From Planosporangium mesophilum (GTDB lineage Bacteria; Actinomycetota; Actinomycetes; Mycobacteriales; Micromonosporaceae), in assembly GCF_016863255.1 (NCBI RefSeq), contig NZ_BOON01000037.1, positions 1 to 48,884 on the forward strand: a stretch of 48,884 nucleotides of DNA, read 5' to 3'. A model generated the notes under the pieces. That model was not told the origin of the DNA. It saw nothing but the letters and a program-made list of their open reading frames with translations, and did no database searches. Made by a program: the position numbers and the translations under genes. Shown in pieces: positions 34,386 through 42,838 of the stretch (within the stretch, counting starts at the first letter, position 1; every line of letters begins with the position of its first letter).

Positions 34386-34414
34386 TGGACAAGCCCCCTT
34401 CACCGGTTTATGGT
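34386..34414 (+). promoter_or_regulatory. Promoter of the GH3 gene
   Basis: TGGACA, 17-bp spacer, TATGGT. Predicted start near 34421, at the edge of the first LacI operator, the same geometry as at the ABC operon. Confidence 0.65.
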
Positions 34415-34421
34415 CCGCCTT

Positions 34422-34437
34422 ATCGAAGCACTTCAAC
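34422..34437. promoter_or_regulatory. LacI-family operator 1 of the GH3 gene
   Basis: ATCGAAGCACTTCAAC, 13 of 16 bases identical to the operator at 26674. Confidence 0.6.
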
Positions 34438-34460
34438 GTCTCGGTCGGCACGACCGGGTA

Positions 34461-34476
34461 GTCGAAGCGGTTCGAT
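34461..34476. promoter_or_regulatory. LacI-family operator 2 of the GH3 gene
   Basis: GTCGAAGCGGTTCGAT, 14 of 16 bases identical to the operator at 26674, 39 bp after operator 1, close to four helical turns. Confidence 0.65.
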
Positions 34477-34511
34477 ACCTCATGGGGAGGCAGCCTCGAA
34501 GGGGGACCGCC

Positions 34512-37500
34512 GTGTTCGACCGCCGGGTGAGACGAGACAGCCGGGTCAGCCGACACAACCGTGCCAGCCGCGGCAGGCGGGACGGATCCGCCCGCAGACG
34601 GATCCGGCGCGGCATCGCCGCCGGGCTCGTCACCCTGCTCGCCGCGACGCTGGCGCCGGGCCCCGCGATGGCTGCGCCCGACGGGTACGCCTACCCGTTC
34701 CAGAACCCGCGCCTGCCCCTCGCGGCCCGCGTCGACGACCTGGTCTCGCGGCTCACCCTGGACGAGAAGATCTCCCTGCTGCACCAGTACCAGCCGGCCA
34801 TCCCCCGGCTCGGCATCCGCCTGTTCAAGGCCGGTACCGAGGCGCTGCACGGCGTCGCCTGGTCCAACGACCACACCGACAACGGCAGCGTGGTCACCGC
34901 AACCGCGACGGTGTTCCCGCAGGCGGTCGGCCTGGCGAGTACCTGGGACCCGGCGCTGATCCAGCGGGTCGGCTCCGCCGTCGGCGACGAGGCCCGGGGC
35001 CTGAACGCGCAGAACCCGACCGTCTGGGGCCTCAACCTCTGGGCGCCGGTGGTCAACCTGCTGCGCGACCCGCGCTGGGGGCGCAACGAGGAGGGCTACA
35101 GCGAGGACCCGTACCTGACCGGCGCGATCTCCACCGCGTACGGCCACGGCCTGGAGGGCAACGACCCGCGGTACCTCAAGACCGCCCCGACGCTCAAGCA
35201 CTACCTCGCCTACAACAACGAGGTACGCCGCGACACCACCTCGTCGGTCGTACCGCCGCGGGTCTTGAACGAGTACGACCGGGCGGCGTTCGAGCCGGCC
35301 ATCGCCGCGGACGCGGCCACCGGCGTGATGCCGTCGTACAACCTGGTCAACGGCCGGCCCAACACGGTCAGCCCGGAGCTGAACGACGTCGTGCGGAGCT
35401 GGACCGACAAGCCGCTGTTCAACCCCAGCGACGCCGGCGCCCCGGCCAACCTGACCGGCTCCGAGCACTACTTCGCCACCCAGGCCGAGGCGAACGCCGC
35501 CGCGATCAAGGCCGGGATCAACAGCTTCACGCAGGACGGCACCGACCCGACCGGTACCGTCAACGCGATCAGGTCCGCGCTCGCGCAGGGCCTGCTGTCC
35601 GAATCCGACATCGACACGGCGGTCGGCCAGAACCTGAGCCTGAGGTTCCGGCTGGGCGAGTTCGACCCGGACGGCGGCCCGTACGCGAAGATCACGCCCA
35701 CCGTCGTGAACAGCCCGGCGCACCAGCGGCTGGCCCGGCAGGCCGCCGACGAGGCGGCCGTCCTGCTGAAGAACACCGGCCGCACCCTGCCGCTGGACGC
35801 GTCGAAGACGAAGAAGGTGGCGGTCGTCGGGCCGCTGTCGGACGTGCTCTACACCGACTGGTACAGCGGCGCGCTGCCGTACCGGGTGACCCCACTGGCG
35901 GGCGTCAAGGAGCGCCTGGGCGCCGGCGCGACCGTGACCGGCAGCGAGGGCGCCGACCGGATCACGCTGAAGGACGTGGCCACCGGGCAGTACGTCACCG
36001 GCGGCACCGGGCCGGGCGGCGCCGCCCTCGCGGAGCGGGCGACCGGCCCGGACCCGACGACGCAGTTCGACGTGTTCGACTGGGGCCAGGGCGTTCTGAC
36101 GCTGCGCAGCGTGGCCAACGGACGGTACGTCGGCTACAACTGGTCGGCCTTCGTCAACGACCAGACCCAGCCCAACGGCTGGTTCGTCCAGCAGATGTTC
36201 AAGCTGGAGCAGCGCGCCGACGGCAACTACGCCATCCGGTACGCCGGGTACGAGTCGGCGTACGACTGGTCGCAGGCGTACCGGACGCCGTACCTGACCC
36301 GGCAGCCCGACGGCACGCTCAACCTCGGCGCCGCCACCGCCGACGCCGCGACGGCGTTCACCAAGGACGTGGTGACCAGCGGCCGGGACAGCGCGGTCGC
36401 CGCGGCCAAGGGCGCCGACGCAGCGGTCGTCGTGGTCGGCAGCATGCCGTTCATCAACGGCCGCGAGGACCACGACCGTACCGACATGGGCCTGGCCGAA
36501 GGTCAGGAGGCCCTGGTCCGGGCGGTCCGCGAGGCCAACCCGAACACGATCGTGGTGGTCTCCAACAGCTACCCGACCACCCTGAACTGGGAACAGGAGC
36601 ACGTACCGGCGATCCTGTGGACCACGCACGCCGGGCAGGAGACCGGGCACGCCGTCGCGGACGTCCTCTTCGGCGACCACAACCCGGCCGGGCGGCTCAC
36701 CCAGACCTGGTACCGGTCCACCGCCGACCTGCCCGACATCCTCGACTACGACATCATCGCCGGCGACCGCACCTACCAGTACTTCCGGGGCACGCCGCTG
36801 TACCCGATGGGGTACGGCCTGTCGTACACCACGTTCCGGTACGACAACCTGCGGGTCACCTCACCCGTCGTCGACTCCCGGGGCGCCATCCGCGTCAGCG
36901 TCGACGTCACCAACACCGGCTCCCGGGCCGGCGACGAGGTCGTCCAGTTGTACAGCCACGCCCAGCGCTCGCGGGTCAAGCAGCCGATCAAGCAGCTTCG
37001 CGGATTCAACCGGGTACATCTGAACCCCGGGCAGCGCAGGACGGTGACGATCACCATCAAGGCGAGTGACCTGGCCTTCTGGGACGTGACCCGGTCCCGG
37101 TACGTGGTCGAGTCCGGCGGGTACGACCTGATGGTCGGCGCGTCGTCGGCGGACATCCGGGCGACCGGCCAGGTGCGGGTACGCGGCGAGGTGATCCCGC
37201 CGCGCGACCTCACCCGGACCACCCGCGCGGAGAACTTCGACGACTACTCCGGCGTCACGCTGGTCGACGAGTCGAAGGTGCGGGGTACCTCGGTCGGCTC
37301 GACCGGCGCCGGCACCTGGCTGAAGTTCGCCGACTCCTCCCTGGAGCGCGGCACGAACCGGCTCACCGTGCGGGCCTCGAACGCCGGCACCGCGGAGATC
37401 GCGGTGCGGGTCCGGCTCGACGACCCCGTTTCCGGCCCGCTACTCGGCACCGCACGGGTACCGGTGACCGGCGACGTGTACTCGTACACCGACGTCACCG

Positions 37501-37586
37501 CCGCGCTGCAACGCGCGACCGGCCGGCACGACGTGTACCTCGTCTTCGACGGCCCCGCCCGGCTCTCGACGTTCTCGCTTTCGTGA
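34512..37586 (+). CDS. Secreted GH3 beta-glycosidase with inserted trefoil-like and C-terminal CBM6-like domains
   Basis: A 1024-residue exported enzyme. GTG at 34512 has AAGGGGG 6 nt upstream; the open frame reaching back to 34047 crosses the promoter and operators and is not coding. A basic n-region and signal GLVTLLAATLAPGPAMA end near residue 56. The GH3 N-domain (about 65-390) has SYNLVNGRPN and a candidate nucleophile Asp307 in PSDAGA. The GH3 C-domain is split by an insert (about 475-590) with LKDVATGQYVTG and LRSVANGRYVGYN, a fascin/trefoil-like pattern. An Fn3-like domain (about 780-890) and a CBM6-like end (900-1024) follow. Beta-xylosidase or beta-glucosidase activity fits. Confidence 0.88.
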   Translation: MFDRRVRRDSRVSRHNRASRGRRDGSARRRIRRGIAAGLVTLLAATLAPGPAMAAPDGYAYPFQNPRLPLAARVDDLVSRLTLDEKISLLHQYQPAIPRLGIRLFKAGTEALHGVAWSNDHTDNGSVVTATATVFPQAVGLASTWDPALIQRVGSAVGDEARGLNAQNPTVWGLNLWAPVVNLLRDPRWGRNEEGYSEDPYLTGAISTAYGHGLEGNDPRYLKTAPTLKHYLAYNNEVRRDTTSSVVPPRVLNEYDRAAFEPAIAADAATGVMPSYNLVNGRPNTVSPELNDVVRSWTDKPLFNPSDAGAPANLTGSEHYFATQAEANAAAIKAGINSFTQDGTDPTGTVNAIRSALAQGLLSESDIDTAVGQNLSLRFRLGEFDPDGGPYAKITPTVVNSPAHQRLARQAADEAAVLLKNTGRTLPLDASKTKKVAVVGPLSDVLYTDWYSGALPYRVTPLAGVKERLGAGATVTGSEGADRITLKDVATGQYVTGGTGPGGAALAERATGPDPTTQFDVFDWGQGVLTLRSVANGRYVGYNWSAFVNDQTQPNGWFVQQMFKLEQRADGNYAIRYAGYESAYDWSQAYRTPYLTRQPDGTLNLGAATADAATAFTKDVVTSGRDSAVAAAKGADAAVVVVGSMPFINGREDHDRTDMGLAEGQEALVRAVREANPNTIVVVSNSYPTTLNWEQEHVPAILWTTHAGQETGHAVADVLFGDHNPAGRLTQTWYRSTADLPDILDYDIIAGDRTYQYFRGTPLYPMGYGLSYTTFRYDNLRVTSPVVDSRGAIRVSVDVTNTGSRAGDEVVQLYSHAQRSRVKQPIKQLRGFNRVHLNPGQRRTVTITIKASDLAFWDVTRSRYVVESGGYDLMVGASSADIRATGQVRVRGEVIPPRDLTRTTRAENFDDYSGVTLVDESKVRGTSVGSTGAGTWLKFADSSLERGTNRLTVRASNAGTAEIAVRVRLDDPVSGPLLGTARVPVTGDVYSYTDVTAALQRATGRHDVYLVFDGPARLSTFSLS

Positions 37587-37590
37587 CGAC

Positions 37591-37671
37591 CATGAAGGCG
37601 CGCGCCGGCCACTCCTTCATGATCACTGAGACTTCTGGGCGTCAGAGCGACCCACACTCTCGGTGATCATG
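37591..37671. terminator. Nested inverted repeats between convergent GH3 and lacI genes
   Basis: CATGAAGG (37591) pairs with CCTTCATG (37614); then CATGATCAC (37618) pairs with GTGATCATG (37663) across a longer loop. The two structures share bases and are mutually exclusive. The outer one reaches the lacI stop. Confidence 0.5.
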
Positions 37672-38671
37672 AGTCTCGGACGGTCAGGACCGGTGGCAGC
37701 AGCGTCGCGTCCGGCACCGTGCGACCGTCCAGTTTGGCGATCACGAGGTCGACCGCCCGACGGCCGACCTCCTCGGCCGGGATGTTCACCGACGTCAGCC
37801 GCGGTCGCACCCGCTCGGCCACGTCGTCGGGGCAGATCGCGACGACCGACACCTCCTCGGGTACCCGCCGGCCGAGCGCCCGGAACGCGTCCAGCAGCGG
37901 AGCAACAGCCGGCTCGTTGTGCACCACGACCCCGGTCAGGTCCGGGTACTCGGTCAGCAGTTCCCGTACCGTCGCGAGTACCGCATCCGGGGTCGGCTCG
38001 CACGGGCGGACGGTCCCGGCCAGCCCACGGCGGCGCAGCGCGTCGGAGAACCCGGCCGCGGTGCGCCGGGCGAACCCGAGCGACCGCTGGTAGACCACGG
38101 GCGGCGAACCGACGAGGGCGACGCAGCGGTGGCCGAGGTCCGCGAGGTGGTCGACGCAGGCCGCGCCGGCCGCCGCGAAGTCCAGGTCGATGCAGGTCAG
38201 CCCGGTCGCTTCCGCGGGAAAGCCGATCAGGACGGACGGCCGGTCCAACTCGCGCAGCAGCGGGAGGCGCTGGTCGTGCAGCTCCACGTCCATCACGATC
38301 AGTGCGTCGGCCAGCGCGCTGGCGGCCACCCGCTGCAGCCCCTTGTCCCCCTCGTCCTGCGTCAGCAGCAGCACGTCGTGGTCGTACGCCCGGGCGGCCG
38401 TGACGACGGCGATCGCGAACTGCATCAGGACCGGCACGTACAGCCCGGTGTGCAGCGGGACGATGAGCGCGAGGACGTTGGAGCGGTTGCTCGCCAGGGC
38501 CCGCGCCCCGGCGTGCGGGTGGTATCCGAGCGCCCGGACCGTCTCCAGCACCCGCTCCCGGGTCGGCTGCGAGATGGGCCGCTTGCCGCTCAGAACGTAG
38601 GACACGGTACTGGGTGACACGCCGGCGCGCCGCGCCACGTCACCGATCGTCACCACACGCTGCTCCGTCAC
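37667..38671 (-). CDS. LacI-family transcriptional regulator
   Basis: About 334 residues from GTG at 38671; a GTG at 38656 with GGAG 6 nt upstream is an equally good start. The N-terminal helix-turn-helix is VTIGDVARRAGVSPSTVSYVLSGKRPIS with the hinge ALGYHPHAGARALASNRS. The rest is a sugar-binding type I periplasmic fold. It is the obvious candidate to bind the ATCGAAGCGCTTCGAT sites before the ABC operon and the GH3 gene, with an imported oligosaccharide as inducer. No copy of the operator is seen at its own start. Confidence 0.9.
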   Translation of the reverse strand: MTEQRVVTIGDVARRAGVSPSTVSYVLSGKRPISQPTRERVLETVRALGYHPHAGARALASNRSNVLALIVPLHTGLYVPVLMQFAIAVVTAARAYDHDVLLLTQDEGDKGLQRVAASALADALIVMDVELHDQRLPLLRELDRPSVLIGFPAEATGLTCIDLDFAAAGAACVDHLADLGHRCVALVGSPPVVYQRSLGFARRTAAGFSDALRRRGLAGTVRPCEPTPDAVLATVRELLTEYPDLTGVVVHNEPAVAPLLDAFRALGRRVPEEVSVVAICPDDVAERVRPRLTSVNIPAEEVGRRAVDLVIAKLDGRTVPDATLLPPVLTVRDS

Positions 38672-38732
38672 GACGCGCCGACCCTGCCCCGACGATAATG
38701 AGCCTGACGACAATCATGCGCGTCGGGCCGCG

Positions 38733-39575
38733 TCACGCCGGTTCGGCGGCGCGACCGTACCGGGCCAGTTCGACGTGGTCGTGGGCGGAGAAGATGTCGA
38801 CGCGCTCCTCGTTCGCGGCGCGCAGCTCGCGCAGCCGGGCCTGGTTGGCCCGCCGGGCCGGGCCGTCGGCCTGGACGAGTGCCTGGAACGCCCGCAGGCC
38901 CGGGGTGCAGCGTGGCCGGGTCGGGTCGGTCTCGTCGTGGAAGAAGTACGCGTCCCCGGCGTGCAGCAGCCAGCCGGCCCCGGTGTCGACCGCCACGGCG
39001 CAGTGGCCGCGGGTGTGCCCGGCCAGCGGGATCAGCAGGATCTCCGGCGGCAGGCCGGCGAGCTGGCGTACCGCGTCGAAGCCGAACCAGGCGTCGCCGT
39101 CGGTGTCGCTGTACGTCGCCCAGGTCGGTCGGTGCGCCCAGTGGTGGGGACGGTACCGGCGACGCTCGCCCGCGGTCGACGGGCTGAGCGCCGCGTCGCG
39201 CTCGCGTGCGTGTACGTGGACCGTCGCCCCCGGGAAGTCGGCGAGCCCGCCGGCGTGGTCGAGGTCGAGGTGGGTCACCACGATGTGCCGGACGTCCTCC
39301 GGCCGGTACCCGAGCCGGGCGACCTGCCGGACCGCGGTCTCGTCGGGGTCCAGCACCGGCCGGGTCAGCCGCACGAACCGCGCCCCCAGCGAGCCGACCG
39401 GGTCGCGCACGTCGGCCAGGCCGAGTCCGCTGTCCACCAGGACCAGGCCCCGGTCGGTCTCGATGAGCAGGCAGTGGCAGACCATCACGCCCGGCTCCAG
39501 CAGTCCGCCGTCACCGTTGACCAGTCGACGGCTGACGGGGCGCATCGTGGCGCAGTTGAGGTGGTGTACGCGCAC
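38733..39575 (-). CDS. MBL-fold metallo-hydrolase (AHL-lactonase-like)
   Basis: A 280-residue enzyme; GTG with AGGAGAT upstream. The di-metal motif is THLDLDHAGG, with further ligands in GHTRGHCAV (His) and HAGDAYFF (Asp) and a late SAHDHVE. This pattern fits the lactonase-like group that hydrolyses lactones or esters; quorum-quenching is possible, not shown. It lies 17 nt after a short remnant that looks like the end of a regulator. Confidence 0.87.
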   Translation of the reverse strand: MRVHHLNCATMRPVSRRLVNGDGGLLEPGVMVCHCLLIETDRGLVLVDSGLGLADVRDPVGSLGARFVRLTRPVLDPDETAVRQVARLGYRPEDVRHIVVTHLDLDHAGGLADFPGATVHVHARERDAALSPSTAGERRRYRPHHWAHRPTWATYSDTDGDAWFGFDAVRQLAGLPPEILLIPLAGHTRGHCAVAVDTGAGWLLHAGDAYFFHDETDPTRPRCTPGLRAFQALVQADGPARRANQARLRELRAANEERVDIFSAHDHVELARYGRAAEPA

Positions 39576-39591
39576 GGGATCTCCTGTCGGG

Positions 39592-39700
39592 TCAGGTAGC
39601 GACGGCGGCGGCGATCGACGCCGCGAGATGGTCGGTGACGACGCGCAGCGGGCCGGTGTCGCGCTGGACGCGGGCGAGCAGCAATATACAGACTGGTCTA
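39592..39700 (-). pseudogene. Probable TetR-regulator remnant with promoter
   Basis: On the minus strand an AT-rich promoter-like stretch (AATTAGACCAGTCTGTATATT, read in parts: TAGACCAGTCT and TATATT) runs straight into a frame ending LLLARVQRDTGPLRVVTDHLAASIAAAVAT and a stop at 39592. The peptide looks like the last helix of a TetR/AcrR regulator and the TAGACCAGTCTA-like sequence like a TetR-type operator. The body of the gene is missing. The interpretation is inference from pattern alone. Confidence 0.35.
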
Positions 39701-39843
39701 ATTATCTCCCGGCCGTTTCGGTGCCGGCACCTCGCTTCCGATCGGCGCCGCCCATAATCGGCATACTGGCGATCGCGAGCCCGCGTGGCGCGCAAGCGAC
39801 GTCGCCTACCGCCGAAGGAGCCACCGTGTCCGGAGGAGCCGCC

Positions 39844-40260
39844 GTGACCAGGGATGAACTGCTCGCCTACTGCATGGCAAAGCCCGGCGCCTGGCAGGAC
39901 GAGCCGTGGGAGGGCGACGTGGTGGTGAAGGTCGGCGGCAAGATCTTCGCGTTCCTCGGGTCGGAGGCGGGGCCCGAGGCGGGACCGGAGGCGGAGGCGC
40001 AGGCCGGGTCACAGCCGGAGTCACAGCCGGAGTCGCAGGCGGGCGTCGCGGTCGGGCTCAAGTGCGGCCGGAACCGGGAGGTGGCCGACGAGTGGCTGGC
40101 GCGCTACCCGGACGACGCCTCGGTCATGGCCTACATCGGCCGGGCGGGGTGGAACACGCTGCGGGCCGGCGGCGCCATCCCGGACGACGAATTGCGGGAG
40201 GCGATCGACGCCTCCTACGACGCGGTGGTCAGCAAGCTACCGAAGAAGGAGCGTCCCTGA
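39844..40260 (+). CDS. MmcQ/YjbR-family protein with low-complexity insert
   Basis: A 138-residue protein of the CyaY-like YjbR fold. MTRDELLAYCMAKPGAWQDEPWEGDVVVKVGGKIFAFLG starts the fold, and VGLKCGRNREVADEWLARYPDDASVM...GWNTLRAGGAIPDDELREAIDASYDAVVSKLPKK completes it. Between FAFLG and VGLK, where the family has a tight turn, about 28 residues of SEAGPEAGPEAEAQAG/SQPE repeats are inserted. GTG at 39844 has GGAGGA upstream; a GTG at 39826 with GAAGGAG is an alternative. Function of the family is not settled. Confidence 0.8.
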   Translation: MTRDELLAYCMAKPGAWQDEPWEGDVVVKVGGKIFAFLGSEAGPEAGPEAEAQAGSQPESQPESQAGVAVGLKCGRNREVADEWLARYPDDASVMAYIGRAGWNTLRAGGAIPDDELREAIDASYDAVVSKLPKKERP

Positions 40261-40270
40261 CCCGTCGGCG

Positions 40271-41242
40271 TCAGTCGCCCTCGGCCATCGCGCCCCGCAG
40301 GACCGCCGCGGTCTGCTCGGGCAGCGTGGGATTGACGGCGACCCCGGTCGCGAACTCCAGCCCACCGGGGGTGGTGACCCGCGGGTACAGCGTGACGTGC
40401 CAGCGGTACCAGTCGCTCGCGGCCGGGTCGTCGGCCGGGCCGGCGTGGACGACCAGGTTGTACGCCGGATCGCCGAGGACCGTCGCGAGGCCGGCCAGCA
40501 CGCGGGGCAGCACCCGCGCCATCGCGGTGACGGCGTCGTCGGAGGCGCCCGCGAGGTCCGCGCTGCGGTCGGCGGGCAGCAGTACCGTCTGATGCGGCAC
40601 GGACGCGGCGTGCGGCTGCAGCACCAGCACCCCGTCGGAGTCGCGCACGATCCGCCCACCGTCGCGGCGCTCCGCCTCGGCGAGGTCGTCGTGCAGGCAG
40701 CGCCCGGTCCGCTCGGCGTGCTCGCGGGCCAGCCGCCACCGCCGCCGCAGCCCCGGTGGTGCCTGGTCTAGCGCCACGAGCTGGGTGTGCGGATGGGCCA
40801 GCGACGCGCCGGCCCGCGCCCCGTAGTTACGGAAGACGCTGACCGCGGCCGACCCCCGCGCGGCGTGGGCCCGGCACCGCTCCCGGATCGCGAACAGGAC
40901 CGTCGCCACCTCGGCCGGGGAGCCCGACCGCAGGTCCCAGTCGTGCCGCGCGGACTCCACCACCACCTCGTGCCGCCCGGCGAACGGCAACGCCACCGGC
41001 TCCTCGCCGCCGGTGTCGACGTCATCCGTCTCGACCAGGGCGTACAGGTTCGGAACCACCCGCACGCGCCAGGCGTCGGACCCGGCCGGTACCCGCATCA
41101 CCTCCGGCGGCGTCATCGCCTCGTTGCCGGGACAGAACGGGCAGGGCGCCGGCCGCTTCGGTCCGTCGACGGGTCGCGCGGCCCGTCGGGGCGCGCTGAC
41201 GACCCAGTCCCCCGTCTCGGGGTCAACCCGTGCTTCGACCAT
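40271..41242 (-). CDS. galT: Galactose-1-phosphate uridylyltransferase-like protein
   Basis: A 323-residue HIT-superfamily transferase. The zinc motif is CPFCPGNE, the catalytic motif HPHTQ (normally HPH-Q), and NLVVHAG...WHVTLYPR completes the fold. It would exchange UMP between glucose-1-P and galactose-1-P. No galK or galE is adjacent, so a related nucleotidyltransferase role is possible. The ATG has no ribosome-binding site but TATCTT lies 8 nt upstream, suggesting a leaderless mRNA. Its stop is 10 nt from the YjbR stop (convergent). Confidence 0.85.
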   Translation of the reverse strand: MVEARVDPETGDWVVSAPRRAARPVDGPKRPAPCPFCPGNEAMTPPEVMRVPAGSDAWRVRVVPNLYALVETDDVDTGGEEPVALPFAGRHEVVVESARHDWDLRSGSPAEVATVLFAIRERCRAHAARGSAAVSVFRNYGARAGASLAHPHTQLVALDQAPPGLRRRWRLAREHAERTGRCLHDDLAEAERRDGGRIVRDSDGVLVLQPHAASVPHQTVLLPADRSADLAGASDDAVTAMARVLPRVLAGLATVLGDPAYNLVVHAGPADDPAASDWYRWHVTLYPRVTTPGGLEFATGVAVNPTLPEQTAAVLRGAMAEGD

Positions 41243-41434
41243 GCCGCAACAAGATACGCGACGGGCGGGCCGATCAGGGTCCGACAGATGTACCGCGACG
41301 ACGCCGGTCGTGGCGCCCGGGTGAACAGTGCGGACAACATCTTCCCCCGGGCCGCATCGATCTCCGAGAATGATCACGCCCGTCCATGATGCGGGTTTTC
41401 GTGTCTTCCTACCTACAGGTACCGGAGGTCTGTC

Positions 41435-41887
41435 TTGACCGGTCACACCACTCACCCGGCCCCGTCGCGACCGCGGTCGCTGCGGCTCGGATCGAGGCTC
41501 GCCCTGCTCGTCGCGATGGTGGTCGCGGCCCTCGCCGGGCCGGCCGTGGTCGCGCCGTCCAGCGCCACGCCCGCCTACGCCACCGCCTACGGCTCCTGCA
41601 CCGTCTCGGGCTGCGCCGACGCCCGTACCGCCCGCAGCGGCTGGTCGAGCCGGGGCTGGCCGACCTCGCGCGGCTGGTACTCGTGGAGCGGCGGCAAGTG
41701 CAACTTCGCCGGTGGCCAGTACCAGAACCGCGAGGGCCAGCTGCCGTCGGGCGCGACCTACTACGAGTACGACGTCTACCCGCGTACCTGCAACGCGGCC
41801 CGGGACGCCCATCGGATCATCGTGAACCTCTCGACCGGGGCCACCTGGTACTCCCCGAACCACTACTCGGACTTCTACCGCCTGTGA
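41435..41887 (+). CDS. Secreted barnase-type ribonuclease
   Basis: A 150-residue exported guanyl-type RNase. The start is TTG with GGAGG 6 nt upstream. The signal peptide ends near residue 48. QNREGQLP is the barnase loop. Likely catalytic residues by alignment with barnase are Glu111 (YYEYDVY), Arg123, Arg127 (HRIIV) and His143 (NHYSDF), so the enzyme looks active. Cysteines at 55, 60, 89 and 119 may form two disulfides, unlike barnase. A barstar gene follows 86 nt downstream. Confidence 0.9.
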   Translation: MTGHTTHPAPSRPRSLRLGSRLALLVAMVVAALAGPAVVAPSSATPAYATAYGSCTVSGCADARTARSGWSSRGWPTSRGWYSWSGGKCNFAGGQYQNREGQLPSGATYYEYDVYPRTCNAARDAHRIIVNLSTGATWYSPNHYSDFYRL

Positions 41888-41973
41888 GCTGACCGGGCCG
41901 GGTGGGTACGGTACCCGCCCGGCCCGCCCGCAAGCGGGACGCACGCAATCGGGACGCACGAAAGGTGGACCCG

Positions 41974-42360
41974 ATGCCCCACCAGCACTGGCTGCGTATC
42001 GTCACCGGCGACGCGCCCACCGACGCCGCCCGGGTGTCCGGCGCGGCCTGCCGCAGCCGGGCCGGGCTGTTGGCCGAGTGGGCCGCGCGGCTGCGTTTCC
42101 CGGAGTACTTCGGGCACAACTGGGACGCGCTCGCGGACAGCCTCAAGGACCTGACCGCCGCCGCGCCGCTGACCCTCGTCGTCGACGACGCCGCACAGGT
42201 CCTCGCCGACGAGCCACCGGCGCAGCTTCGCACGCTGTTGGCGGTACTGGCCGAGGTCGCCGAGGCCCAGCCGGGCACCCTCGACGTCATCCTCGCCTGC
42301 GGGCCGGGCGACGAGCCGGAGCTGCGCGAACGGATCGCGGCGGCAGGGGCCGGTCGCTAG
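41974..42360 (+). CDS. Barstar-family RNase inhibitor
   Basis: A 128-residue protein. AAAGGTGG precedes the ATG. FPEYFGHNWDALADSLKDL matches the barstar helix; the Asp pair equivalent to barstar Asp35 and Asp39 is present. It would sit in the cytoplasm and neutralise the RNase before export. It is co-directional with the RNase, as immunity partner. Confidence 0.9.
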   Translation: MPHQHWLRIVTGDAPTDAARVSGAACRSRAGLLAEWAARLRFPEYFGHNWDALADSLKDLTAAAPLTLVVDDAAQVLADEPPAQLRTLLAVLAEVAEAQPGTLDVILACGPGDEPELRERIAAAGAGR

Positions 42361-42563
42361 TCGAGCATCCCGTACTCGACGACCCAGCCCAGCCGCAGGA
42401 TCTCCTCGCCGTGGAACTCCAGCCGGACGATGCGGTCGAACCTCTCGTGGAGCTTCCGCGGGCCGCTGCGGTGTACCGCGCAGGCGACCCAGACCGGAAT
42501 CTGCGAGGCGGGGTTGGCGATGGCGACGTGCTTACCACACGGGTGGTTCTGCGGTGGCTTCAT
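42357..42563 (-). CDS. Small hypothetical protein (68 aa)
   Basis: A 68-residue frame whose amino-acid mix is balanced, unlike the Arg/Ala/Gly-rich shadows around it: VWVACAVHRSGPRKLHERFD and RIVRLEFHGEEILRLGWVVEYGMLD. A GGAG lies just before the ATG but is closer than usual. Its stop overlaps the barstar stop tail to tail. No family is recognised. Confidence 0.5.
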   Translation of the reverse strand: MKPPQNHPCGKHVAIANPASQIPVWVACAVHRSGPRKLHERFDRIVRLEFHGEEILRLGWVVEYGMLD

Positions 42564-42838
42564 GGCTCCAGGAGGGGGGCAAGGCGACGATCATCGACGG
42601 GGCGCATCGCCGGGGACGAAGGCCCGGTCGTCAAATGTCGCTTCGGTAGGTACGGGGGCGAGCGTCTCCAGGGATGGATCCGGGGGTAGGGGGCACCACG
42701 CCATGTTGTCTTCGGCTCGACCGTAACCGGCCGGACAGGCGAACTTAGCGTATACAGAGCGTGACGAAGCGCATTCGTGACGCCGACCACACGACCGGTC
42801 CGCCCTGGCCCGGCACCCCGCCCACTAGGCTCGCCCCG

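Noticed and set aside
34047-34511. Coding extension of the GH3 gene back to 34047
   Set aside because: The stretch contains the promoter, two LacI operators and the divergent DUF4012 promoter; the GTG at 34512 has a good ribosome-binding site followed by a signal peptide.
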